NCBI GenBank assembly: GCA_947489445.1 | Contig: CANLDN010000003.1 | Span: forward strand, 310,001 to 374,000 | Source: an uncultured Paracoccaceae bacterium | Lineage (GTDB): Bacteria > Pseudomonadota > Alphaproteobacteria > Rhodobacterales > Rhodobacteraceae | Direction of reading: 5' to 3' | DNA: 64,000 nt | Shown: positions 15,439 through 24,579 of the stretch, one piece after another | Position numbering within the stretch: the stretch's first letter is position 1 | Layout of the letters: each line of letters opens with the position of its first letter | Notes under the pieces: generated by a model | Databases searched by the model: none | What the model saw: only the letters and a program-made list of their open reading frames with translations | What the model was told of the DNA's origin: nothing | Made by a program: the position numbers and the translations under genes

Positions 15439-16064
15439 CGCATCGGATCGAATTGTGCGTCCGACATGGTGCAGTCGCGGATCACGTCAGCACCGCATGT
15501 CCTGAGCTCCAGATCGCGGGTCAGGCAGATGCGTGCCTCTTGGATGTATCCCTGTTTGCATGTGATCGTGATCTGATCTGCGGATAAGGTCGGGTTGTCG
15601 GCCAAAAATGCCTCTTCCACCACCGCAGCAGGTAGTGTGATGGATTGGTTCAGGCCGCGAAAGACGGCAGGGCGGGTGATGCGCCCATATGCGGCGCGCG
15701 ATAGGGCATAGTAGGCGTCTGATGACAGCCCCGTGCAAACCCCGTGTTTGCGCCATTGGTGCCAAGCGAGGCCGGATGTCCCCATGATATCAGTCATTTC
15801 GGCTGTGTCCGACCGGCTGGGTGCGCGGTTGCCCGTGCGGCAATATTCGGGGTAACCCCGTTCATATTGCGGCCAGAGCCCGTGCAGGATCCAACCGAAA
15901 TCGGCATCTTCGTCGCATTGTGGTGACCCCCTGTTGTCGCCTTCCAGGGCGCACCAATTGGCCGACCATGACAGTGACATGACGTAATAGTCGAATTCGC
16001 CTGAGACGTCGTTGGCCCATGCGGGCTGCGTCATGAGCGTAAGAAGGGCGAGAAATCGGCGCAT
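15435..16064 (-). CDS. secreted ribonuclease T2 family protein
   Basis: A 209-residue protein from ATG 16064 (AGGAAAG upstream) with signal MRRFLALLTLMTQPAWA. The first catalytic segment HGLWPQY is at residues 61-67. The second, WHQWRKHGVC, is at 101-110: both histidines (102, 107) and the lysine (106) are kept, while the usual glutamate of HEWxKHG is glutamine at 103. Six or more cysteines suggest disulfides, consistent with periplasmic or extracellular work on RNA. Activity may be altered by the Glu-to-Gln change; I have seen glutamine here in some alphaproteobacterial members. Confidence 0.88.
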   Translation of the reverse strand: MRRFLALLTLMTQPAWANDVSGEFDYYVMSLSWSANWCALEGDNRGSPQCDEDADFGWILHGLWPQYERGYPEYCRTGNRAPSRSDTAEMTDIMGTSGLAWHQWRKHGVCTGLSSDAYYALSRAAYGRITRPAVFRGLNQSITLPAAVVEEAFLADNPTLSADQITITCKQGYIQEARICLTRDLELRTCGADVIRDCTMSDAQFDPMR

Positions 16065-16195
16065 TTTGATCTTTCCTAACGGCGTTGGCGTCACTATATA
16101 GGCTACAAGTTCCCCGACAATGCGAACCCGGCCCAAAGCGGTCAGCCCATTTCAGGGCACGGGACAGTCTTGTCAGATGATTAGGAGATATGAAA

Positions 16196-16948
16196 ATGTC
16201 CAATACACCGATTATGGCCAAGGCGACCGCTGTTTGGCTGTGTGACAACACCACGCTGACCTTCAAGCAAATTGCCGATTTCTGCGGCTTTCACGAGCTT
16301 GAGGTGCAGGGCATTGCCGATGGTGATGTGGCCGCTGGCGTCAAAGGATTTGATCCGATCGCCAATAAGCAATTGACCCAGGAAGAGATTGACAAAGCGG
16401 AAGCGGACCCAGCGCATAAGCTGAAGCTGCTTTACAACCCGGCTTCTGCTGGTGAAGAAAAGCGTCGCGGCCCGCGTTATACCCCCTTGTCCAAGCGGCA
16501 GGATCGCCCGGCTTCGATCTATTGGCTGGTGAAGTTCCATCCGGAATTGTCGGATGGCCAGATTTCAAAACTGGTCGGCACGACCAAGCCGACGATCCAG
16601 GCGATCCGTGATCGGACCCATTGGAATATCAACAATATCGATCCGATTGATCCAGTGGCACTTGGCCTGTGTAAGCAGTCCGAACTCGATGCAGCGGTGC
16701 AAAAGGCCAACGCCAAGAAGGCCAAGGAAGGCACCGTCATGTCCGATGATGAGCGCCGCAAGCTGGTAAGCACCGAGCAAAGCCTTGGCATGCCCGCTGA
16801 GCCGAAGATGCCAAGCGCCATTGAGGGGCTGGAAACCTTCAGCCTGTCCGATCCACGCGATGAGGAAGAAGAAGAGGAGGATCCGCGCGATGTGGCGGAT
16901 GCCGACAGCTTCTTTAACCTGCCGGATGATCCAAAAGACGAAGATTGA
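16196..16948 (+). CDS. trcR: TrcR (DUF1013) cell-cycle transcriptional regulator
   Basis: About 250 residues. An AGGAG at 16183-16187 suits the second ATG (16196) better than 16190. The protein matches the alphaproteobacterial DUF1013/TrcR family: MAKATAVWLCDNTTLTFKQIADFCGFHELEVQGIADGD, then RRGPRYTPLSKRQDRPASIYWLVKFHPELSDGQISKLVGTTKPTIQAIRDRTHWN. The latter contains a helix-turn-helix-like segment. The tail is very acidic (DEEEEEEDPRD). The family is conserved across the class and has been linked to RNA polymerase and cell-cycle transcription. A strong bidirectional terminator follows. Confidence 0.85.
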   Translation: MSNTPIMAKATAVWLCDNTTLTFKQIADFCGFHELEVQGIADGDVAAGVKGFDPIANKQLTQEEIDKAEADPAHKLKLLYNPASAGEEKRRGPRYTPLSKRQDRPASIYWLVKFHPELSDGQISKLVGTTKPTIQAIRDRTHWNINNIDPIDPVALGLCKQSELDAAVQKANAKKAKEGTVMSDDERRKLVSTEQSLGMPAEPKMPSAIEGLETFSLSDPRDEEEEEEDPRDVADADSFFNLPDDPKDED

Positions 16949-16955
16949 TCAAACG

Positions 16956-16983
16956 AAAACCCCGGCCAGCGCCGGGGTTTTTT
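16956..16983. terminator. bidirectional intrinsic terminator
   Basis: Four A, stem CCCCGGC (16960-16966) and GCCGGGG (16971-16977) with loop CAGC, then six T. It serves trcR on the plus strand. The A-run makes it usable for the convergent methyltransferase gene ending at 16996. Confidence 0.9.
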
Positions 16984-16995
16984 GTTTCTGCAGGT

Positions 16996-17613
16996 TTAGG
17001 GGCGACGCGCCACGATAAACCGGGATGTTTGGGCTTTTCCAAAGAAACCGGTTTCGACAATCTCCAGCCCCGCGTCACGGTGTGCCTGTTCGAGTGCGGC
17101 AATGGAGAAGCTGTTGACGAAGGGTGCCTTGCCAACCAGTTGCATCAACCGGATTATTGTCTTGATCGCCACATTCATTTCGCCCACGCAGGGGGTTTTT
17201 GTGATGATGAACCCACCCGGTTTCGTTTGGGTTTTCAGGTGTGCCAGTGACTTTGGCAGGTCCGCGATCAGGTGCAGGATATTGAACCCACAGACGATAT
17301 CATAGGGTGCCGACCGCATCGGTGCGAGGGCGGTGGCCTGTACAAAGTGTACGTTTTGCGGGCCGGTCTTTCCGAGTTTTCCATGGGCGATGGCGACCAT
17401 GCGCGCAGAGATATCGGTCGCCGTCACGTGGTTCACATGTGGGGCAAGTGCCAGGGCGGTGCCGCCGGTTCCGCAGCCGATTTCCAATATGTGGTCATCT
17501 GCGTGAAGAAATGTGCGGACCCGGTCCAGGGTTGCCTCGTAAGCGGGTATGTCGTCGATTGGTTTTTGGGCGTATTTGGGGGCAATCTTGTCCCAGAATG
17601 TTGCAGCAGTCAT
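16996..17613 (-). CDS. class I SAM-dependent methyltransferase
   Basis: A 205-residue protein with a methyltransferase-type Rossmann core: ILEIGCGTGGTALALAPHVNHVTATDISARMV (motif I and the acidic ribose-binding residue), then YDIVCGFNILHLI (motif IV region). The N-terminus (FWDKIAPKYAQKPIDDIPAYEATLDRVRTFL) is typical of small UbiE-like or phosphatidylethanolamine-methyltransferase-like enzymes; the substrate is not determined. It is divergent from the LysR regulator at 17725, which might control it. Confidence 0.85.
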   Translation of the reverse strand: MTAATFWDKIAPKYAQKPIDDIPAYEATLDRVRTFLHADDHILEIGCGTGGTALALAPHVNHVTATDISARMVAIAHGKLGKTGPQNVHFVQATALAPMRSAPYDIVCGFNILHLIADLPKSLAHLKTQTKPGGFIITKTPCVGEMNVAIKTIIRLMQLVGKAPFVNSFSIAALEQAHRDAGLEIVETGFFGKAQTSRFIVARRP

Positions 17614-17724
17614 GATGCGTTTCCTTTGGCGTCATATAGGTGTGAGTCGTCTTGATTGCCAGATTATCCATGCGCCGGTAGTATAGAAATTGCCTTTATA
17701 TGTACTTCAGATATACATGAATGC

Positions 17725-18624
17725 ATGAATTGGCAGGCAATATCCTTTGATTGGAATCAAGTTCGTGCGTTCTTGGCGACTGCTGAGGAAGGCTCGCTCA
17801 GTGCCGCGGCACGGGCGTTGGGTGCGACCCAGCCGACCGTGGGCCGTCAGGTGGCTGCATTGGAAGAGGCGCTTGAGGTAACGTTGTTTGAACGCACGGG
17901 CCGGTCGTTGGTGATGACGGGTGCGGGTCAGGACCTGTTGGAACATGTGCAGGCCATGGGTGATGCTGCCAGCCGGATTTCAATGGTGGCATCGGGGCAG
18001 TCACAGGATGTGGCCGGGACAGTGTCGATCACGGCAAGTGACCTTTATTCAGCCAAGCTATTGCCGCCTGTCATCGCCAAGATACGCGCAGTGGCGCCGG
18101 GTATTGATATTCATGTTGTCGCATCAAACAAGGTCGAGAACCTGACCAAGCGGGATGCTGATATTGCCATTCGGCATGTGCGCCCTGATCAGCCGGATTT
18201 GATCGCACGGCATGTGGCTGATTTCACCGGTAATCTTTATGCCTCGACCGCATATCTTGAGGCGCGGGGCAGACCGCAAAGCGTCGATGACCTGTCATCC
18301 CATGATTTTATCGGCACCGGCGAAACCCCAAGGCTGATTATGGCGCTGGGCAAGTTTGGCATCCCGGTGGAGGCGCATCAGTTTCGCGCGGCCTCAGAAA
18401 ATGGGGTGGCGGTGTGGGAAATGCTGAAGGCCGATCTGGGTATCGCAATACTTCCGGATCATTTATGCGCGCGTTACCCGGGGGTGGAACAGGTTTTGCC
18501 CGATCATCCGGATGTCACGTTCCCCGTCTGGCTGGCGACACATCGCGAATTGCGCACCAGCCGCCGCATCCGTATTGTGTTTGATGCATTGGCCGAGGCT
18601 TTGCTGGAGATCAAATCGCTATAG
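17725..18624 (+). CDS. LysR-family transcriptional regulator
   Basis: About 299 residues starting at ATG 17725 ([50 protein letters not shown]). The winged-helix domain covers about residues 8-67. The rest is a LysR-type periplasmic-binding fold ([26 protein letters not shown] onward). A TTG at 17656 extends the frame but adds nothing family-like. It is divergent from the methyltransferase gene. Its last six bases, CTATAG, are shared with the end of recR on the other strand, both proteins ending Leu-stop there. Confidence 0.88.
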   Translation: MNWQAISFDWNQVRAFLATAEEGSLSAAARALGATQPTVGRQVAALEEALEVTLFERTGRSLVMTGAGQDLLEHVQAMGDAASRISMVASGQSQDVAGTVSITASDLYSAKLLPPVIAKIRAVAPGIDIHVVASNKVENLTKRDADIAIRHVRPDQPDLIARHVADFTGNLYASTAYLEARGRPQSVDDLSSHDFIGTGETPRLIMALGKFGIPVEAHQFRAASENGVAVWEMLKADLGIAILPDHLCARYPGVEQVLPDHPDVTFPVWLATHRELRTSRRIRIVFDALAEALLEIKSL

Positions 18625-19212
18625 CGCCTTGCGTGCGTTGAGCGCTGCGGTGATTGTTCCATCGTCCAGGTAGTCGAGTTCGCCGCCGACCGGCACACCT
18701 TGGGCGAGCGATGTCACTGTCACGCCGGGCAGTTGGTCGGCGATGTAATGGGCCGTGGTCTGACCATCGATGGTCGCACCAAGGGCCAGGATCACTTCGG
18801 TGACGTTTTCAGATGTAATGCGGTCGATCAATTTGGGTATGCGCAATTCATCCGGGCCAACGGCATCAAGGGCCGAAAGGGTGCCGCCCAAAACATGATA
18901 GCGCCCCTTGAAGATATTTGCCCGCTCCATAGCCCAAAGGTCGGCCACGTCTTCAACGACGGCGATTTGCCCGACATTGCGTTTTTCAGATTGGCAGATG
19001 TCGCAGATATCGCTGGTGCAGACATTGCCGCAATTGAGGCATTCGCGCACGGTTGATCCAACCTTATGCATGGCGTCTGCCAACGGCATCAAGACAAGGC
19101 TGCGTTTCTTGATCAAATGCAGAACCGCACGGCGCGCAGAGCGCGGGCCGAGGCCCGGGAGCTTGGCCATCAGCGCGATCAGGTTTTCAAGATCTTCGGT
19201 GCCGTTGGTCAC
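18619..19212 (-). CDS. recR: recombination mediator RecR
   Basis: A 197-residue protein of standard length. It shows the N-terminal helix-hairpin-helix ([17 protein letters not shown], about 18-34), the four-cysteine zinc finger ([16 protein letters not shown], about 58-73), and a Toprim domain ([16 protein letters not shown] onward). It works with RecF/RecO to load RecA on gapped DNA. It closes the conserved dnaX-ybaB-recR cluster. Confidence 0.97.
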   Translation of the reverse strand: MTNGTEDLENLIALMAKLPGLGPRSARRAVLHLIKKRSLVLMPLADAMHKVGSTVRECLNCGNVCTSDICDICQSEKRNVGQIAVVEDVADLWAMERANIFKGRYHVLGGTLSALDAVGPDELRIPKLIDRITSENVTEVILALGATIDGQTTAHYIADQLPGVTVTSLAQGVPVGGELDYLDDGTITAALNARKAL

Positions 19213-19245
19213 GATATACTTTCAGCTATTGTGCGGATTGGGTGA

Positions 19246-19590
19246 TCAGAACGGCAGTTTCACCCCCGGAGGCAGCCCGAGCCCTTCTGTCATCTTAGCC
19301 ATTTCTTCCTGTGCGCGTTCATTCGCTTTGGTCTGCGCATCCTTGATCGCCGCGAGGATCAGGTCTTCGACCACTTCCTTGTCGTCGCCGTTAAAAATTG
19401 ACGGATCGATATCCAGGCCCTTGAGTTCCCCTTTGGCCGTCGCTGTCGCCTTGACCAGACCGGCGCCGCTGACGCCTTCAACGATCACGTTTTCCAGATC
19501 GTCCTGCATCTGGGCCATCTTGCCCTGCATTTCCTGTGCTTGCTTCATCATCTTGGCCATATCGCCAAGCCCGCCTAAACCTTTTAGCAT
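19246..19590 (-). CDS. ybaB: YbaB/EbfC nucleoid-associated protein
   Basis: A 114-residue protein of usual family length: the Gly/Met-rich start MLKGLGGLGDMAKMMKQAQEMQGKMAQMQ, then a GSGAGLVKATATAKGELKGLDIDPSIF-like core and a C-terminal PPGVKLPF. It binds DNA as a dimer and affects nucleoid organisation. It sits between dnaX (63 bases upstream) and recR (33 bases downstream) on the same strand, the order found in most bacteria. Confidence 0.95.
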   Translation of the reverse strand: MLKGLGGLGDMAKMMKQAQEMQGKMAQMQDDLENVIVEGVSGAGLVKATATAKGELKGLDIDPSIFNGDDKEVVEDLILAAIKDAQTKANERAQEEMAKMTEGLGLPPGVKLPF

Positions 19591-19653
19591 GTTGTTCTCC
19601 CGATTTGCTTTGGGTCAGAGATAGGCTGTCGGGGATCGGCCTGCAAGGTAAGC

Positions 19654-21399
19654 TCAGTCCTCGTCGAATGGATCCCATTCTTCATCGACTTCTGGCAGGG
19701 CGTCTTCCAAGGCATCTTGTGCTTTGTCGGCCTCAGTCCGAATTTCAGTGATCTTGGCCTTGGGGAAGGCTGCGACAACGGCTTGCACAAGCGGGTGTTG
19801 TTCGGCCGCGGTCCGGATGGCGTTTTCTTCGGCGTCGCGCACTTCCGCAATCGTGGGCGCCCCGCCTTCCGCGACGCTGATCGCCCAGCGATTGCCGGTC
19901 CAGGCCTGAAGTCGTGACCCCAGTCTACCAACCAGATCACGCGCGGCCTTGGGCGTCGGGTTCACCTCGATCCGGCCGGGTTGATAGCTGACCAGCCGCA
20001 GGCCGGTTTCAACCTCGACCAGCAGTTTGACGTCCCGGTGTGCGCGGATCAGTTCGACCACATCCTCGAACCGGGCATAGTGTTGCAACGCATCATTGGC
20101 GAGCGCGGTGGCTGTTTGCGCGCCAGAGGCCGTCGGGCCGCCGGTTGCCGCAATTGTCGGGGCAGGGGCACCGGACATGGCCGTGCCGCCGCCGCCCGAT
20201 GGCGCGTTGCGGGGCGATGCGGGCGCTGTCGGCGGCGGTGTTGCGTCCTGCAATTTGCGCACCAATTCGTCCGGGCTGGGCAGGTCGGCCACATGGGTCA
20301 GTCGGATCACGGCCATTTCGGCGGCCATCATCGCGTTGGGTGCCATCGCTACCTCTTCCAGTGCTTTCAACAGCATCTGCCACATGCGCGACAGGACCCG
20401 CATGGGTAGCTCGGTTGCCATGGTCTGGCCGCGGGCCCGTTCATCAGGGCTGATGGTGGGGTCCTCGGCGGCTTCGGGCGTGATTTTGACGACACTGACC
20501 CAATGGCAGACCTCTGCCAAGTCGCGCAGCACCGCCATTGGGTCGGCACCGTCGGCATATTGGCCTGAGAGTTCCGTCAGCGCGTCCGCCGCCTGACCGC
20601 GCAGGATCATATCAAAGAGATCAAGCACCCGCCCTCGATCAGCCAGCCCCAGCATGGCGCGGACCTGATCGGCGGTGGTTTCGCCGGCTCCATGACTGAT
20701 CGCCTGATCAAGTAGCGATTGCGCGTCACGTGCAGAGCCTTCGGCGGCCCGTGTGATCAGCGCCAGCGCGTCGTCAGTGATCTCAGCGCCTTCGCTGGTT
20801 GCGATTTTCCGCAAGAGGGCGATTTGTACTTCGGGTTCGATCCGCCGCAGGTCGAAACGCTGGCAGCGTGACAGAACGGTTACGGGAACCTGCCGGATTT
20901 CGGTCGTCGCAAAGATGAATTTGACGTGTTCGGGCGGCTCTTCCAGCGTCTTCAACAGCGCGTTGAAGGCGTTTTTGGACAGCATGTGCACTTCGTCGAT
21001 GATGTAAATTTTATAGCGGGCTGACGCCGCGCGGTAGTGTACGCTGTCAATAATTTCGCGGATGTCGCCGACGCCGGTGCGGGATGCGGCATCCATTTCC
21101 ATCACGTCCACATGGCGGCCTTCCATGATCGCCACGCAATGTTCGCATTGTCCGCAGGGGTCGGTTGTTGGGCCGCCTTGCCCGTCAGGGCCAATGCAGT
21201 TCATGCCCTTGGCGATGATCCGGGCGGTGGTGGTTTTCCCCGTCCCCCGGATACCGGTCATGATAAAGGCCTGCGCGATCCGGTCCGCTGCAAAGGCGTT
21301 GCGCAGGGTGCGCACCATCGCGTCCTGTCCCACCAGATCAGCAAAGGTTTCAGGCCGGTATTTCCGGGCGAGCACTTGATAGGCGGGTTGGTCGGTCAT
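19654..21399 (-). CDS. dnaX: DNA polymerase III gamma/tau subunit
   Basis: A 581-residue clamp-loader ATPase. Walker A is GIRGTGKTT (residues 49-57). A zinc site uses the CIGPDG... CGQCEHC cysteines, Walker B is IIDEVHML, and sensor 1 lies in KFIFATTEIRQVPVTVLSRCQRFDL. The tail contains a Pro/Ala-rich linker (about 380-430), then a tau-like C-terminal region that would contact DnaB and the polymerase. I saw no clear slippery A-run for a programmed frameshift, so a single tau-length product is expected. First gene of the dnaX-ybaB-recR cluster. Confidence 0.96.
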   Translation of the reverse strand: MTDQPAYQVLARKYRPETFADLVGQDAMVRTLRNAFAADRIAQAFIMTGIRGTGKTTTARIIAKGMNCIGPDGQGGPTTDPCGQCEHCVAIMEGRHVDVMEMDAASRTGVGDIREIIDSVHYRAASARYKIYIIDEVHMLSKNAFNALLKTLEEPPEHVKFIFATTEIRQVPVTVLSRCQRFDLRRIEPEVQIALLRKIATSEGAEITDDALALITRAAEGSARDAQSLLDQAISHGAGETTADQVRAMLGLADRGRVLDLFDMILRGQAADALTELSGQYADGADPMAVLRDLAEVCHWVSVVKITPEAAEDPTISPDERARGQTMATELPMRVLSRMWQMLLKALEEVAMAPNAMMAAEMAVIRLTHVADLPSPDELVRKLQDATPPPTAPASPRNAPSGGGGTAMSGAPAPTIAATGGPTASGAQTATALANDALQHYARFEDVVELIRAHRDVKLLVEVETGLRLVSYQPGRIEVNPTPKAARDLVGRLGSRLQAWTGNRWAISVAEGGAPTIAEVRDAEENAIRTAAEQHPLVQAVVAAFPKAKITEIRTEADKAQDALEDALPEVDEEWDPFDED

Positions 21400-21462
21400 G
21401 GAGGCTTTCGGATTCGGATGCGGTTAGAGCCTAGGCGGCGGGCGGGCCAAGGTCCACCGCGT

Positions 21463-23148
21463 TCAGCACGATGGATTGGCCGCGCAAGCGCGCAATGCGG
21501 CTTGGGTGGCGATGTCGTAGGTTCCGTTGATCGGACCGGCGTAATGATCCGCATCGGACATCTTTTGCTGGAAGGCGCTGATCAGCGTTTCATCGCCGCT
21601 TGCCAATGCGTCATCAAAATCGGCCAGGGCCTTTTCCGATTGGCGTTGCGACTGGTAAAGCGCACCCCGCCGCAGAAGCGCATTTGCGCGGATTGCCTCA
21701 CGGCTTCCGTGATCGCGAAACCCGGTATCGACCAATCTGATCGCGGCGCTGTAACTGTCCAGCGCTTCGTCAAACCGGTTGAGTTGTTCAAGCGCATCAC
21801 CGCGCGTGATCCAATGCCGCCGATCGTCAGCGTCATAGGCAACCATCAGGTCGATTGCTTCGAGCGCGCGCGCCCAGTCATTGCGCGCCCTGTGTAAGTC
21901 GATCCGCGCCTGCAAAGCTGTTGCGTAGAGTACGGCCAGATCACCAGCATCTGAATCGAGCGCTTCCGCCTCTGCATCGCGGCCTGCGTCATAGAGCTTT
22001 TTTGCCTGCTCCCCCATCTGCTGGATCGCCGTGTTATGCAGCGTGGGGCTTTCGGTCAACTGCTCCAGATCAGCCAATGCCAGATCGAATTGACCTGCTG
22101 CGGCGTGGATTGATGACCGAAAAAAGATCATCGTCTGCGGGTATGGGGTCGCCGCGATCACCCGATTTATATCGTTGATGGCCCCAATATTTTTTCCTTC
22201 GCCTGTTTGCCCGACCGCCCGCAAATACACCAGGTCCATGTTGTCAGGTTCGTTGATCAACCCCGCATCTGCAAACGCGCTGAGCCGTGCCGGTTGGCCG
22301 CGCAACGCTGTCTGCGCAGCGGGGAGGAGCCGCCGCATCTCACGATGTGCGGGTTTGTAGGACGGATCCTTCGCACTCGCGGTTTGCAGATCGGTCAGTG
22401 CCTGTTGATAATTGCCCAACCGGGCATTGAGCCAGCCGCGTTGATACCATGGCCACATCGGCCCCGGTTCAGTCCCGATCACATGGCCGATATCTGCCAA
22501 CGCACCATCATAATCACCCATTTGGCGTTTGACCCAGGATCGTTCCCGCCAGAACCCCATCATGTCCGGATGGAGCTCAATCGCCTGATCCAGCAGGATA
22601 AGTGCTGCGTCGTCATCACCCTGATCCTGCAGCAATTCGGCTCGCTGGCGCAGAATAACGGGATTTTCGGGTTCAATCGTTGTCGCCAGATCAAGATCAG
22701 CTTCGGCCAACGCAAATGCATCGATTTCGCGGTAGGTTCGGGCACGTTGGGCCAATGCTTCTACGTCGTCTTCGTCAGAAGCCAGGTAGCTGCTGAACGC
22801 GACGATTGCCGCTTCTGGATCGTCCTTTCGATCCCGCAATATCAGGCCCAGATTATAGTGGGCGCTGGCCTTTTGCGGGGTGAACCTGATGGTATCGCGG
22901 TAGTGGGCGACAGCGGCGTCCCAATCGCCGTTCACATCATTCATGTAGCCAAGATTGAGGGCGACCTGTCCGCGCTCCTGATCTGTCAGATTATCGCTTG
23001 CGTAAGCCTGCATACAGATCGTCATCGCCTCATCTTGTGCGGCAAGGCACTTGCGGGCAAGTGGGTCCGGGGCGGTCTGCTGGATGTAGAAAAAAACTCC
23101 CGCCGCGCAGGTCAGGATTGAAAGGGAAAGCAGCCGTATTTTGTTCAT
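21463..23148 (-). CDS. tetratricopeptide-repeat protein, membrane anchored or exported
   Basis: A 561-residue protein with an N-terminal hydrophobic segment (LLSLSILTCAAGVFFYIQQ), either an uncleaved anchor or a signal. A cysteine-containing start of the mature part and many TPR units follow. Examples are VALNLGYMNDVNGDWDAAVAHYRDTIRFTP, KASAHYNLGLILRDRKDDPEAAIVAFSSYL and DALEQLNRFDEALDSYSAAIRL. Repeats cover residues about 65-520, and two cysteines sit at the C-terminus (RACAANPSC). It probably scaffolds protein assembly in the periplasm; no partner is apparent. It lies 63 bases upstream of dnaX on the same strand. Confidence 0.8.
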   Translation of the reverse strand: MNKIRLLSLSILTCAAGVFFYIQQTAPDPLARKCLAAQDEAMTICMQAYASDNLTDQERGQVALNLGYMNDVNGDWDAAVAHYRDTIRFTPQKASAHYNLGLILRDRKDDPEAAIVAFSSYLASDEDDVEALAQRARTYREIDAFALAEADLDLATTIEPENPVILRQRAELLQDQGDDDAALILLDQAIELHPDMMGFWRERSWVKRQMGDYDGALADIGHVIGTEPGPMWPWYQRGWLNARLGNYQQALTDLQTASAKDPSYKPAHREMRRLLPAAQTALRGQPARLSAFADAGLINEPDNMDLVYLRAVGQTGEGKNIGAINDINRVIAATPYPQTMIFFRSSIHAAAGQFDLALADLEQLTESPTLHNTAIQQMGEQAKKLYDAGRDAEAEALDSDAGDLAVLYATALQARIDLHRARNDWARALEAIDLMVAYDADDRRHWITRGDALEQLNRFDEALDSYSAAIRLVDTGFRDHGSREAIRANALLRRGALYQSQRQSEKALADFDDALASGDETLISAFQQKMSDADHYAGPINGTYDIATQAALRACAANPSC

Positions 23149-23277
23149 GTGGTGTCCTTGCGCCTGTTGGATCTAGGTATAGGTTTTGTTGGGTGTTTCA
23201 ACATAATGCTGGGTTTGTTGTGCCTGAGAGTGGGCCGACATAGGCTGCGGATGATTGTTGATTGATGGAGCACTGGA

Positions 23278-23763
23278 TTGCCGGAATTTGTTATCCATAG
23301 CCTGCCTGTTGGCGGCGGTGAACTTGCCATCACCCCCATGCCGGGGCGTACCCGGCATTATTACACCGATTGGCTGCGGCTTATGGATTGGAAACCCGCG
23401 CTGGTACTGACCATGACCACGCAGGCAGAGCTTGAACGCAAGGGGGCGGGCTCTTTGGGCACGGATTTGGCGAATGCCGGAATTGGGTGGCTGCATTTGC
23501 CAGTGCCGGATTTTGGGGTGCCGGAGGATGATCTGGACTGGCCTGCGGTCCGCAGTCAGACGCTGGCCGTTTTGGCGCACGGTGACCGGGTATTGGTGCA
23601 TTGTTTTGGCGGCTGCGGCCGGTCGGGCATGATGTGTCTGCGGTTGATGATTGCGGCGGGGGAAGAACCCGGCGCAGCCCTGGCAAGACTGCGCCGGATC
23701 AGGCCATGTGCGGTTGAGACAGACGCGCAGATGGCCTGGGCCCGCGACAGCGCGGCGACGTAA
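23278..23763 (+). CDS. dual-specificity/tyrosine phosphatase-like protein
   Basis: A 161-residue protein. The P-loop HCFGGCGRSG (about residues 110-119) fits HCx5RS, and the general-acid aspartate is likely in PVPDFGVPEDD. The start is a TTG at 23278 with TGGAG just upstream; the next methionine is at residue 21, which would cut the fold. The TAA stop is formed by the first bases of the 24-bp palindrome at 23761-23784. Substrate unknown. It is divergent from the TPR gene. Confidence 0.8.
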   Translation: MPEFVIHSLPVGGGELAITPMPGRTRHYYTDWLRLMDWKPALVLTMTTQAELERKGAGSLGTDLANAGIGWLHLPVPDFGVPEDDLDWPAVRSQTLAVLAHGDRVLVHCFGGCGRSGMMCLRLMIAAGEEPGAALARLRRIRPCAVETDAQMAWARDSAAT

Positions 23764-23784
23764 GGTGGGTCTTGACCCACCTTA
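23761..23784. repeat. perfect palindrome that supplies both convergent stop codons
   Basis: Arms TAAGGTGGGTC (23761-23771) and GACCCACCTTA (23774-23784) with a two-base centre. Its first TAA is the phosphatase stop, and on the other strand its TAA is the stop of the lipoprotein gene. It is the clearest member of the family also seen at 7336, 26015 and 51902. Confidence 0.8.
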
Positions 23785-24498
23785 GTTTGCGCGGGCTGCC
23801 AGCTCTGCCATCATGACCGAGATCTGAGGGGCGAGCGCCTCTGTCACTTTCAGGACCGCGGCCTGGCGCGATGCTTCACTATCATTGCGCATGCCATATT
23901 CGCGGCGCAGGTCGCTGATGTCGCGGTCGACTTGGACGACGCTATACGGATAGCCCGTGCGCACATCCATGAATACAGCCCGCGCGATGCCGGTGACGCG
24001 GGCATCCGGGGTTGATACCGTGCCGGGAATATTGCGCAGCCCATGTGGGCTCCGGGTGCGGGGACTGCGGGCGCCGACTTCGTAAATCATCACATAATCA
24101 AGGTGTTGGCGTGCTGCTGTCAGCTGCACCTGACGATGCACATTGCGGATGCGTTGGGCGTGTCCGTTGCGATCGACGGGCAGTCGTGCGGTTGTCAGCA
24201 ACTCGGTCAGATACGGGTTGACCACGACAAAGCTGCCATAACGGCTGGCGTTCTGGGTGGTTTGGTCAAACAGGGCGGTTTCGGCTTGGGTCGGAAGGGT
24301 CAGTTGTCCGTTCACGACGCGGGCGATGCCGATGCGTGCGGGAAATTGCAGGTCGGGTTCGATGGCGGCGACGGCGGCAACATCGGGGTCGATCTGGCCG
24401 CGCGCCGCAGCAATGAAACTGGCACCGGATGTGTCCTGATATGACGGGACCTGGCTGCAGGCGCTGAGGGCCAGAATGACAAGAAGGGGGCGGATCAT
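23782..24498 (-). CDS. lipoprotein divergent from DUF6502 gene
   Basis: A 238-residue lipoprotein starting at ATG 24498 (GGAGAG upstream), with lipobox LALSAC (cysteine 14). The mature part has a FPARIGIARVVNGQLTLPTQAE segment, then VVVNPYLTELL and HLDYVMIYEVGA, a pattern reminiscent of CsgG/GNA1162-like lipoproteins. I do not claim the family. Promoter signals are good: TTGACA at 24552-24557 and an ATATGT -10 with a 17-base spacer, overlapped by the first palindrome. It is likely controlled together with the divergent DUF6502 gene. Confidence 0.72.
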   Translation of the reverse strand: MIRPLLVILALSACSQVPSYQDTSGASFIAAARGQIDPDVAAVAAIEPDLQFPARIGIARVVNGQLTLPTQAETALFDQTTQNASRYGSFVVVNPYLTELLTTARLPVDRNGHAQRIRNVHRQVQLTAARQHLDYVMIYEVGARSPRTRSPHGLRNIPGTVSTPDARVTGIARAVFMDVRTGYPYSVVQVDRDISDLRREYGMRNDSEASRQAAVLKVTEALAPQISVMMAELAARAN

Positions 24499-24515
24499 GA
24501 TGTCTCTCCAAATAA

Positions 24516-24532
24516 ATGTGTAAATTACACAT
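24516..24532. promoter_or_regulatory. 17-bp palindromic operator 1 (ATGTGTAA-A-TTACACAT)
   Basis: A perfect inverted repeat with a single central base, overlapping the -10/start region of the lipoprotein promoter. It shares the form ATGTGnAAAnTnCACAT with operator 2; the centres are 47 bases apart. Confidence 0.7.
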
Positions 24533-24557
24533 ATTTTGGAATCGCTTGCCCTGTCAA
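24529..24557 (-). promoter_or_regulatory. promoter of the lipoprotein gene
   Basis: Read on the minus strand, TTGACA (24557-24552), a 17-base spacer and ATATGT (24534-24529). The -10 runs into palindrome 1, so binding there would repress. Confidence 0.55.
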
Positions 24558-24562
24558 TAAAA

Positions 24563-24579
24563 ATGTGCAAAATGCACAT
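24563..24579. promoter_or_regulatory. 17-bp palindromic operator 2 (ATGTGCA-AAA-TGCACAT)
   Basis: A perfect inverted repeat ending on the base before the ATG of the DUF6502 gene. That leaves no room for a Shine-Dalgarno between it and the start codon. It may block transcription or act in a leaderless or near-leaderless mRNA. Confidence 0.65.

Noticed and set aside
19654..21399. Programmed frameshift in dnaX
   Set aside because: No A-rich slippery sequence with a following hairpin was visible in the expected region.
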